NCBI GenBank assembly: GCA_002405565.1
Contig: DHMB01000077.1
Span: forward strand, 8,376-20,650
DNA length: 12,275 bases
Origin: Clostridiales bacterium UBA4653
GTDB lineage: Bacteria > Bacillota > Clostridia > Oscillospirales > CAG-272
Direction of reading: 5' to 3'
Part shown: one piece after another, positions 7,441-12,275 of the stretch
Layout of the letters: the number at the start of each line of letters is the position of its first letter
Numbering within the stretch: position 1 is the first letter of the stretch
Notes under the pieces: generated by a model
The model's database searches: none
Seen by the model: only the letters and a program-made list of their open reading frames with translations
Told to the model about the DNA's origin: nothing
Position numbers and translations under genes: made by a program

Positions 7441-7653
7441 TTATACCATAATCTTTCTCGCCATCTCTTCGCTGATGGCAACACGCGCTTCTTTTACATT
7501 GACGATGACGTTTCCGCCGAGAGCTGTGACAACCGTCACGTTTCCGCCGACAACAAAACCGAGATTTTCAAGGTGCTGTCTGACCTCGGGGCTTCCGCCG
7601 ATCTTTTTTATCGTGTTTTCTTCGCCTACAATTGCAAGGCTGAGCGGCATCAT
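7441..7653 (-). CDS. feoA: FeoA domain protein, first copy
   Basis: A 70-residue FeoA-fold protein: MPLSLAIVGEENTIKKIGG, then VRQHLENLGFVVGGNVTVV in place of the usual RRLxxMGxxxG motif, and NVIVNVKEARVAISEEMARKIMV at the end. This divergent FeoA type with a VRQHLENLGF helix is commonly found next to a second, more typical FeoA in Clostridia. It is probably a FeoB partner or regulator in the cytoplasm. Two adjacent ATGs exist (7653 and 7650); GAGG sits 5 or 8 bases before them, so either could be the start. It is the first gene of the feo operon, with a promoter and two operator-like palindromes directly upstream. Confidence 0.93.
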   Translation of the reverse strand: MMPLSLAIVGEENTIKKIGGSPEVRQHLENLGFVVGGNVTVVTALGGNVIVNVKEARVAISEEMARKIMV

Positions 7654-7672
7654 AACATCCTCACTTTTCCCA

Positions 7673-7688
7673 ATTAGCTTATGCTAAT
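7673..7688. promoter_or_regulatory. TTAGC-N4-GCTAA palindrome in the feo leader (site C)
   Basis: ATTAGC-TTAT-GCTAAT, perfect 6-bp arms, core 7674-7687. It lies between the feo promoter and the first feoA, 19 bases before the start codon. Its centre is 34 bp from site D, about three helical turns, so two repressor dimers could bind the same face of the DNA. Confidence 0.65.
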
Positions 7689-7705
7689 ATGTTGCGCAAA
7701 ATATT

Positions 7706-7723
7706 GGTTAGCGCTCGCTAACC
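7706..7723. promoter_or_regulatory. TTAGC-N4-GCTAA palindrome at the feo transcription start (site D)
   Basis: GGTTAGCG-CT-CGCTAACC, perfect 8-bp arms, core 7708-7721. It begins a few bases after the -10 box on the minus strand and so covers the likely start of transcription, the expected place for a repressor. The GGTTAG/CTAACC half sites resemble the inner part of DtxR/IdeR boxes; a Fur box (GATAATGAT repeats) does not fit. Confidence 0.75.
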
Positions 7724-7727
7724 GTAT

Positions 7728-7759
7728 ATTATAATACACATAGAGTCGGTTTTTGTCAA
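7728..7759 (-). promoter_or_regulatory. Sigma-A promoter of the feo operon
   Basis: On the minus strand a consensus -35 TTGACA (7759-7754) is followed after exactly 17 bases by TATTAT (7736-7731), which overlaps a perfect TATAAT (7733-7728) at a 20-base distance. The -10 runs straight into operator-like site D, and the first feoA begins 75 bases downstream of the -10. Confidence 0.85.
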
Positions 7760-7957
7760 GAGGTTTTTTCAATTTCCCAAAAAATTTCCACCGTTTCGGC
7801 AGAGTGTTGCAATTTGCGTTTTCCGTTCGGCTCCGGTCTGTGCAATTTTGCGAAAAATCACACGGAAAGGCGAAAATAAGTCAGCAGGCGCCCCGAAAGC
7901 AGGCGAAAAACAAAAAGGAACGGAAAAACTCAATCCTTTTGAAAACATTAAGTTTTT

Positions 7958-7992
7958 TTCAAACCAATTATCAAAAGCTTCTTTTGCCTACT
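7958..7992. repeat. Direct repeat, copy 1
   Basis: Begins TTCAAACCAATTATCAAAAG and ends CTTCTTTTGCCTACT. It matches copy 2 at 8055-8088 except for a few changes and a one-base indel in the middle. The two copies flank the terminator at 8008-8038. Confidence 0.75.
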
Positions 7993-8006
7993 CTCTCAAT
8001 CAAACT

Positions 8007-8038
8007 AAAAACAGAGATGAAAAAATCATCCCTGTTTT
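8007..8038. terminator. Rho-independent terminator of the ispE unit, bidirectional form
   Basis: Arms 8008-8020 and 8026-8038 pair over 13 positions. On the minus strand (AAAACAGGGATGA ... TCATCTCTGTTTT) the only irregular pair is a G-U wobble, and the stem ends in a T run. On the plus strand that pair is an A-C mismatch, and T-rich sequence (CTTTTT) follows. It most likely ends the minus-strand DUF362-ispE-small-protein transcript. Confidence 0.75.
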
Positions 8039-8054
8039 CTTTTTATAAAGTTCG

Positions 8055-8088
8055 TTCAAACCAATTATTAAATCTTCTTTTGCCTACT
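8055..8088. repeat. Direct repeat, copy 2
   Basis: Begins TTCAAACCAATTATTAAATC and ends TTCTTTTGCCTACT, nearly the same as copy 1 about 97 bases away. Its end runs into the long hairpin at 8083-8110, which copy 1 lacks. Confidence 0.75.
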
Positions 8089-8110
8089 TTTCTTCCCGAA
8101 GAAAAGTAGG
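8083..8110. repeat. Long perfect inverted repeat at the end of the small Cys protein gene
   Basis: Perfect 13-bp arms CCTACTTTTCTTC and GAAGAAAAGTAGG around CC; the usable RNA loop is larger, with a stem of about 11 bp. It abuts the stop codon at 8111. No T run follows on either strand, so it is more likely a transcript-end structure or a REP-like dispersed element than a simple terminator. Confidence 0.6.
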
Positions 8111-8326
8111 TCAGTTTTGCTTCTGAACGCTCTTGTACTCGTCGTAATAGCGATAATACGGGCAGTGCTTTGTCTGACCGTAAATAAAATCAGCCATTTC
8201 GTCCTCGTCAAGGCTTATATCGCAGATGTATTCGTCCGTCAGGTCGTCATAGATATAAAACTCGCACGTCTCGCAGGACGACTGCATCGGCTTTTTCTCT
8301 TGTTTTTTGCTGTCACTCATCATCAT
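8111..8326 (-). CDS. Small four-cysteine protein, DUF6472-like
   Basis: A 71-residue acidic, soluble protein. A lysine-rich start leads to CETCEFYIYDDLTDEYICDI (C18, C21, C35 by count) and, further on, LDEDEMADFIYGQTKHCPYYRYYDEYK with a fourth Cys, ending KSVQKQN. The four cysteines in CxxC...C...C spacing suggest a small zinc or Fe-S site. I associate this pattern with the clostridial family DUF6472, from memory and without a search. The ATG at 8326 overlaps the ispE stop as ATGA, so translation is probably coupled; three ATGs in a row leave the true start open by one or two codons. No function is known to me. Confidence 0.75.
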   Translation of the reverse strand: MMMSDSKKQEKKPMQSSCETCEFYIYDDLTDEYICDISLDEDEMADFIYGQTKHCPYYRYYDEYKSVQKQN

Positions 8327-9210
8327 TTTTCTATATATGCGTAGTCGCGCCTTGCGGGAGCGCAGACAAACGCCCTCGCGTCATTTTCAATTTCTTCCTT
8401 TGCGGCTTTCGCCTCTCTGACGGAACCGAAAATCCCGAAAACGCCCGCTCCGGAGCCCGAAAGCATCGCTGCGCGCGCGCCGAGAGAAAGAAGCCGGTTT
8501 TTCAGCTGCTCCGAAGGACTGTCCGGACGTTGCACCGTCTCGAAATCGTTTTTCATCGCCGCAGATATCTTGTTTATGTCACATTCGGAAAGCGCGGAGA
8601 GCATTGCGGAAAGAGTCGATTTCCCGTCGCCCTCGCCTATCGCGGCATAAGCGTCCGCGGTTGACGTTTTCTCCCCGTTCGGTACGGCAAGAAGGATACA
8701 GCAGTCGGGCATGGGCGCACAACTTTCAAGCATTTCCCCGAAGCCTGTCGCCTTGACAGTCCCCTTCTTTATGCAGAACGGCACGTCTGCACCGACGGAA
8801 GCCCCGATACCGAACAGCTCCGCCATTGAAAATCTGTCGCCGGAAAGAGTGTTGAGCGCAAGCATGACCGCCGCCGCGTCGGAAGAGCCGCCGCCGAAGC
8901 CTGCCTTATCCGGAATTTTCTTTTCAATCGATATTTCAACCTTTATATTATTCTCTTCCGCCGCGGAAAGGTAAGCCAGAGCCGCCTTGTATGCAAGATT
9001 TTTCTCCTGCGGAAGGTCTGAAAGCTCCCTGCAAAAGACAGAAATTTCTCTGCCCTCGCCCGCCGAAACGGCAACGGTTATCCTGTCAAAAAGGTTCACC
9101 GTCTGCAAAACGGTCTCAATCTCGTGATAGCCGTCCGCCCTCATGCCTGTAACCCCGAAATAAAGATTTATTTTCGCAGGCGCCAATATTGTTATATTTC
9201 CGTTTTCCAT
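8323..9210 (-). CDS. ispE: 4-diphosphocytidyl-2-C-methyl-D-erythritol kinase
   Basis: A 295-residue GHMP-family kinase, the usual length for IspE. It phosphorylates CDP-methylerythritol with ATP in the MEP pathway of isoprenoid synthesis (cytoplasm). Motifs are APAKINLYFGV near the N-terminus with K13 at the substrate site, RADGYHEIETVLQTV, the ATP-binding glycine loop PDKAGFGGGSSDAAAVMLALN (about 100-120), ASVGADVPFC with catalytic D142, and the C-terminal MLSGSGAGVFGIF. GGAGAG lies 10 bases before ATG 9210. The gene starts 19 bases after the DUF362 gene and ends overlapping the small four-Cys protein, so the three are co-transcribed. Confidence 0.97.
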   Translation of the reverse strand: MENGNITILAPAKINLYFGVTGMRADGYHEIETVLQTVNLFDRITVAVSAGEGREISVFCRELSDLPQEKNLAYKAALAYLSAAEENNIKVEISIEKKIPDKAGFGGGSSDAAAVMLALNTLSGDRFSMAELFGIGASVGADVPFCIKKGTVKATGFGEMLESCAPMPDCCILLAVPNGEKTSTADAYAAIGEGDGKSTLSAMLSALSECDINKISAAMKNDFETVQRPDSPSEQLKNRLLSLGARAAMLSGSGAGVFGIFGSVREAKAAKEEIENDARAFVCAPARRDYAYIEK

Positions 9211-9229
9211 AACTATGTATCTCTCCGGA

Positions 9230-10399
9230 TTACTTGATTTTGCTTATTATTTTCGTAAAGAAATTACGTTTTATCTTTATCGCCAGGAACGGGCAAAGCT
9301 CCTGACAGCAATAACATCTTATGCAGTGTGACGGATTTACTTTCGCCTTTGATCCCTGCCCCGTTCTGACAAGCTCTATCGTCTTTTGCGGGCATGAACG
9401 GACGCAGTCGCCACAGCCGCGGCAAATTGCGGCGTCGACCTTCGGCCTCGGCATGAACATCCTGCCGATCTTCCCGCGCGAGAAAAATTTCAGCGCCTTC
9501 ATGCTGCTGTCGCTTCCCTCTGCCGGCTTTATATTCTCAACCGACGGAACAGAGTCTCCGAGGATGACAAGCTCCTCCGCCTTTTTCGGGCAAAGCCCGC
9601 GGTTTATGCTTTCGGAGAGCGTCGTAACCTTGTCGTCAAAGCCGAGGACTCTTGCGGAAAGCAAATCTGACGAAAACGGATTTCTGCTCGTCGATACAAA
9701 GCCGAACTTTCTCGGCACGCCCGCCGTCGGCCCGCTTCCCTCCATGCCGATTACCGCGTCCGTCACGGCGATGACGGTCTTGCTTTCGCAAAGCATAAGG
9801 CACAGATCGCACAGCATTGCGGCAAAATCGCCGTATTCGGGATACGCCGCGTGCGCTTCAAATTTTTCAATGCCGGGTATCGTTCCGAAAAGATTTTTAA
9901 CCGCCCCGCTCATGACCGTAAGCGAATGTGTTTTCAGCTTGCAGAGATCGATTATGACGTCGGCGTCCGCAATTGGCGTTATTATATTGAAGCTCTTGAC
10001 GAGCCTTCCGCTCTCGGACGACATCCTTTTCCATGTCGTGTCCAGATTGAGCGTCGCCCCGTGCTTTTCGCAGACCTCCGCAATCCCGCAGACCCTGTAA
10101 ATTCCTTCAAGGCGCGACGCGCTGTATACCCCGCCGGGGCTCTCTGCAATCGTCGGCTTGCAACCGAACGTATCAAGCGCGGAGAGAAGCCCGTCCAGCA
10201 CGGCAGGGGCTATCGTCGCCGCGTATTCCGGCGACTTTTTCATGACGAGATTCGGCTTTATGACAACCTTTTTCCCATCAAAGGTCGATTTGTCAATGCC
10301 GAGAAGCTCAAAATGACGCAGAAATATGCCGCAAAGCTCCGCAGGGTCATATTTTTCCGTGCGTGACACCGCAACCGTATTCAAAGCGTCAAAAGCCAT
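9230..10399 (-). CDS. DUF362 domain protein with two 4Fe-4S clusters
   Basis: A 389-residue protein. The DUF362 part (about 1-310) has the family features KKVVIKPNLVMKKSP, ESPGG, DVIIDLCKLKTHSLTVMSGAVKNLFGTIPG and AVTDAVIGMEGSGPTAGVPR. A ferredoxin-like end follows with CRGCGDCVRSCP (C326, C329, C332, C336) and CIRCYCCQELCP (C359, C362, C365, C369, with an extra C364), which should hold two 4Fe-4S clusters. A basic amphipathic tail (KIKRNFFTKIISKIK) ends it. The family's reaction is not established; it is often described as Fe-S redox protein. GGAGGG lies 10 bases before ATG 10399. It is the first gene of the unit with ispE, under its own promoter. Confidence 0.92.
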   Translation of the reverse strand: MAFDALNTVAVSRTEKYDPAELCGIFLRHFELLGIDKSTFDGKKVVIKPNLVMKKSPEYAATIAPAVLDGLLSALDTFGCKPTIAESPGGVYSASRLEGIYRVCGIAEVCEKHGATLNLDTTWKRMSSESGRLVKSFNIITPIADADVIIDLCKLKTHSLTVMSGAVKNLFGTIPGIEKFEAHAAYPEYGDFAAMLCDLCLMLCESKTVIAVTDAVIGMEGSGPTAGVPRKFGFVSTSRNPFSSDLLSARVLGFDDKVTTLSESINRGLCPKKAEELVILGDSVPSVENIKPAEGSDSSMKALKFFSRGKIGRMFMPRPKVDAAICRGCGDCVRSCPQKTIELVRTGQGSKAKVNPSHCIRCYCCQELCPFLAIKIKRNFFTKIISKIK

Positions 10400-10434
10400 A
10401 AGACAACCGCCCTCCGTTTTTTAATTCAAAGATT

Positions 10435-10463
10435 ATTGTATCACAGTCGTCTTTATAAATCAA
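10435..10463 (-). promoter_or_regulatory. Sigma-A promoter of the DUF362-ispE unit
   Basis: On the minus strand TTGATT (10463-10458) is followed after 17 bases by TACAAT (10440-10435), with TG one base before the -10 (extended -10). The start codon of the DUF362 gene lies 35 bases downstream of the -10. The promoter sits in the 82-base gap after the protease gene, in which I see no terminator. Confidence 0.8.
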
Positions 10464-10481
10464 GAAAAATCTGTTATTTGC

Positions 10482-11150
10482 TCATTTCTTTTCCGCCATC
10501 GACCGGACAGCCGAGAAAGCGTCCGCAATGCCGCCGAGCGCGTCTATAAGCCCGAGCCCAACAGCCTCCTCACCCGTTATCACACTGCCGACGTCCGTCG
10601 TCAGCTCTCCCGTGTTCATCATCAGCCCGTCCAGCACCTCCCTTTTCACCCCGCTGTGACCGACTATGAACCCGCTGACTCTCTCCTGCATTTTTTCAAG
10701 TGACGCAAACGCCTGCGGCACTCCGAGCACCGTCCCCGAAATGCGCACGGGGTGAATCGTCAGAGTCGCGCTCGGGACAGCAAAGCTCCTCCGGCAGGCA
10801 ACGGCTATCGGAAGTCCGATTGAATGTCCTCCGCCGAGAATGACCGATACCGTCGGCGTTTTCATTCCCGCCAGCATTTCCGCAATCGCAAGCCCCGCTT
10901 CAACGTCGCCCCCGACGGTATTTATCATTATAACTATACCTCTCACGCCCTCATCCTGCTCGGCAGAAGCAAGCAGCGGGAGGATATGCTCATATTTCGT
11001 TGTTTTCTGCGTTTCGGGCAAAAGATAATGCCCTTCTATCTGCCCGATTATCGGCACGGTTATAATCCCGCTCCGCCCTTTGACCGTCCCCAGCGAGATG
11101 ATATTTTCCGTTTTTTCCCCGGACAAAGCCTCATTTTCCTTCTCTTTCAT
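10482..11150 (-). CDS. tepA: ClpP-like serine protease of the TepA type
   Basis: A 222-residue ClpP/crotonase-fold protein. It has IVIMINTVGGDVEAGLAIAEML (oxyanion GGD at about 80-82), GGHSIGLPIAVACR with the nucleophile S110, ATLTIHPVRISGT with H133, and TTDVGSVITGEEAVGLGLID with D186, so the catalytic triad is complete. The sequence fits the TepA (translocation-enhancing) branch of Firmicutes better than ClpP itself: the N-terminus is charged and longer, and the GxSxG motif is GHSIG. TepA is thought to be cytoplasmic and to help protein export or signal peptide degradation; no signal peptide is seen here. The ATG at 11150 has only a weak site (GAGTGG). It is divergent from the pduL-like gene, separated by a 180-base intergenic region. 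Confidence 0.85.
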   Translation of the reverse strand: MKEKENEALSGEKTENIISLGTVKGRSGIITVPIIGQIEGHYLLPETQKTTKYEHILPLLASAEQDEGVRGIVIMINTVGGDVEAGLAIAEMLAGMKTPTVSVILGGGHSIGLPIAVACRRSFAVPSATLTIHPVRISGTVLGVPQAFASLEKMQERVSGFIVGHSGVKREVLDGLMMNTGELTTDVGSVITGEEAVGLGLIDALGGIADAFSAVRSMAEKK

Positions 11151-11212
11151 AAAAAATCCACTCTTTCGCCTTCATTTATATTATTTTTTGCAAAAAAATT
11201 TTTATCTAATCA

Positions 11213-11241
11213 TTTACAAAGGAAAGAATTTATATTATAAT
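11213..11241 (+). promoter_or_regulatory. Sigma-A promoter of the PduL-scaffold unit
   Basis: TTTACA (11213-11218) and a perfect TATAAT (11236-11241) are separated by exactly 17 bases. Transcription would start near 11248, giving a leader of about 80 bases before the ATG at 11331. Confidence 0.88.
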
Positions 11242-11264
11242 ATTTCCGAATGGAGAGAATATAT

Positions 11265-11313
11265 TGCGGATACCTCCGCAGACCTTCCAAAGATAACTTT
11301 CGGCTTATAGCCG
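11265..11313 (+). other. Leader with two small hairpins
   Basis: In the predicted leader TGCGGA (11265-11270) pairs with TCCGCA (11275-11280) around a 4-base loop, and CGGCT (11301-11305) pairs with AGCCG (11309-11313) around 3 bases, extendable with wobble pairs. The second ends close to the ribosome site. I do not recognise a known riboswitch; it may simply be a structured 5' end. Confidence 0.35.
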
Positions 11314-11330
11314 GGAAAGAGAGAAAAAAC

Positions 11331-11936
11331 ATGGAAAACAAGATTCTTGTTGAAACAAGCGCGCGTCACATCCATTTGACGCAGGAAGCCGTTGAAGCGC
11401 TTTTCGGCGCAGGTCACACTCTGACAAAGAAAAAAGACCTCAGCCAGCCCGGCCAGTTCGCTTGCGAAGAAAAGGTTACCGTTGTGAACAAATGCGTTGA
11501 CAAGAGAACAGGCGCAGAAGTCGAAAAAACGCTGACAATGAGCGTTCTTGGCCCCGTTCGTCCCGAAACGCAGGTTGAAGTTTCGTTCACGGACGCGCGC
11601 ACCCTCGGCGTTTCCGCTCCCGTCCGCGAATCGGGCGACGTTGCGGGCACACCCGGCGCAAAGCTCGTCGGCCCCGCGGGAGAATATGTCATCGACCACG
11701 GTATAATCGTTGCGAAGAGACACATCCATCTCACACCCGAAAACGCAGCCGACCTCGGCGTTGAAAACGGACAGATCGTAAAGGTTCTCGTCGATACGGG
11801 CGCAGGCCGCAAAACAGTGTTTGACGACGTTGTAATCCGCGTCAAATCCTCGTTCGCTCCCGCAATGCATATCGATACGGACGAATGTAACGCTTCCGCC
11901 GCCTTCGGCGTAGTTTACGGCGAAATCATCAAATAA
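11331..11936 (+). CDS. pduL: Phosphate propanoyltransferase / phosphotransacylase, PduL type
   Basis: A 201-residue PduL-family phosphotransacylase, which interconverts acyl-CoA and acyl phosphate (acetyl or propanoyl). Zinc-ligand motifs of the two half-barrels are visible: ETSARHIHLT near residues 9-18, the second AKRHIHLTPENA, and MHIDTDECNA near the C-terminus. Conserved VLGPVRPETQVE and APVRESGDVAGTPG are also present. The start is ATG 11331, after a purine-rich AAAGAGAG; an in-frame ATG at 11250 would be nearly leaderless relative to the promoter and adds 27 unconserved residues. Unlike microcompartment PduL there is no N-terminal encapsulation peptide before the first core strand, so a cytosolic Pta-like role in acyl-phosphate and ATP formation is likely. 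It is followed after 28 bases by a NifU-like scaffold gene. Confidence 0.9.
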   Translation: MENKILVETSARHIHLTQEAVEALFGAGHTLTKKKDLSQPGQFACEEKVTVVNKCVDKRTGAEVEKTLTMSVLGPVRPETQVEVSFTDARTLGVSAPVRESGDVAGTPGAKLVGPAGEYVIDHGIIVAKRHIHLTPENAADLGVENGQIVKVLVDTGAGRKTVFDDVVIRVKSSFAPAMHIDTDECNASAAFGVVYGEIIK

Positions 11937-11964
11937 GAAAAATAAAATTAAAAGGAGATATAAA

Positions 11965-12275
11965 ATGGCAATTCTTTATTCAAAAGAAGTCGAAAATATG
12001 TGTCCCGTTGCCAAAGGCCCCGATCACGGCCCCGCTCCCATTCCGGAAGAAGGCAAATGGATACAGGCAAAGGAAATCACGGATATTTCCGCTTATACGC
12101 ACGGCGTAGGCTGGTGCGCACCTCAGCAGGGCGCCTGCAAGCTCTCGCTCAACGTTAAAAACGGCATAATCGAAGAAGCTCTCGTTGAGACAGTCGGTTG
12201 CTCGGGTATGACTCATTCCGCTGCTATGGCGGCTGAGATTCTTCAGGGCAAGACGATTCTTGAGGCTCTGAACAC
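11965..12275 (+). CDS. NifU-like iron-sulfur cluster assembly scaffold protein, 3' end missing
   Basis: The first 103 residues of a protein that runs off the window. AAAGGAGAT is a near-consensus ribosome site 6 bases before the ATG at 11965. Visible are ENMCPVAKGPDHGPAPIPEEG, then THGVGWCAPQQGACKLSLNV (C51, C58) and EALVETVGCSGMTHSAAMAAEIL (C79), followed by GKTILEALN. The GCSGMTHSAAMAAEILxGKTxxEA pattern is that of the NifU N-terminal/IscU-like fold, where the Cys before the helix is a cluster ligand. I believe it is the clostridial variant usually annotated as an Fe-S cluster assembly scaffold and followed by a GGGtGRT protein; that neighbour would lie outside the window. Co-transcribed with the pduL-like gene. 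Confidence 0.85.
   Translation, partial: MAILYSKEVENMCPVAKGPDHGPAPIPEEGKWIQAKEITDISAYTHGVGWCAPQQGACKLSLNVKNGIIEEALVETVGCSGMTHSAAMAAEILQGKTILEALN

Larger units (their letters stand above)
7760..8110. other. Gene-poor spacer between the ispE unit and feo
   Basis: About 350 bases without a gene I can support. It holds a bidirectional terminator, two copies of a 34-35-base direct repeat and a 28-base hairpin (listed separately). The part at 7770-7950 is rich in A and T/A-runs and shows no clear structure or RNA gene. Confidence 0.7.

Noticed and set aside
7753..8109. Plus-strand open frame of 118 codons across the spacer
   Set aside because: It begins inside the feo promoter, has no ribosome site, and its two similar peptide stretches just mirror the DNA direct repeats; composition is that of A/T-rich non-coding DNA.
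9321..10366. Long plus-strand frames opposite the DUF362 gene (259 and 171 codons)
   Set aside because: They are antisense shadows of a gene with clear 4Fe-4S and DUF362 motifs, lack ribosome sites and show no recognisable domains.
11250..11330. 27-residue N-terminal extension of PduL, which could have been an encapsulation peptide
   Set aside because: The ATG at 11250 lies only about 9 bases after the -10 box and has no ribosome site; the stretch is not amphipathic in the way encapsulation peptides are and overlaps leader hairpins.
1..12275. CRISPR array, toxin-antitoxin pair, phage or transposon genes
   Set aside because: No regularly spaced repeats, no terminal inverted repeats with a transposase, and no such proteins in any frame; the only repeats are the two copies near 7958-8088 and the four operator-like palindromes.

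Overview
The window looks like chromosomal DNA of an anaerobic Clostridia-type Firmicute, most likely an uncultured gut Oscillospiraceae/Ruminococcaceae relative. This rests on strong GGAGG-type ribosome sites, sigma-A promoters with 17-bp spacers, the feoA-feoA-feoB-Cys-rich-peptide layout, a TepA/ClpP-like protease and a NifU-like Fe-S scaffold of the clostridial type. The taxonomic call is inference. I see no transposase, integrase, phage gene, rRNA, tRNA or CRISPR array.

Layout: 1-610 (+) is the 3' end of an AMP-forming acyl-CoA synthetase, closed by a bidirectional terminator at about 634-690. From there to 11150 every gene is on the minus strand. In transcription order the minus-strand genes are: a TepA/ClpP-like protease (11150-10482); a unit with its own promoter made of a DUF362 ferredoxin-like protein, ispE and a small four-cysteine protein (10399-8111); a gene-poor stretch with a terminator, two direct repeats and a long hairpin (8110-7760); the ferrous iron operon feoA, feoA, feoB and a FeoB-associated Cys-rich peptide (7653-4299); and a second group made of a MacB-like ABC ATPase, an FtsX-type permease, a 41-residue peptide and a CopZ-like metal-binding protein (4168-752). 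At 11213 a strong plus-strand promoter drives a PduL-type phosphate acyltransferase and a NifU-like scaffold protein cut by the window end.

How it fits together: the main theme is metal handling. Four palindromes share the exact core TTAGC-N4-GCTAA. Two lie at the feo promoter and leader, one between the second feoA and feoB behind a small terminator-like hairpin, and one upstream of the ABC exporter group. They look like operators of one metal-responsive repressor, probably of the DtxR/MntR class, and they suggest that the ABC exporter, 41-residue peptide and HMA protein belong to the same iron or metal regulon as Feo. This link is the best candidate for something undescribed here. The flanking genes (DUF362 ferredoxin, NifU-like scaffold) are also Fe-S related, but that association may be coincidental.
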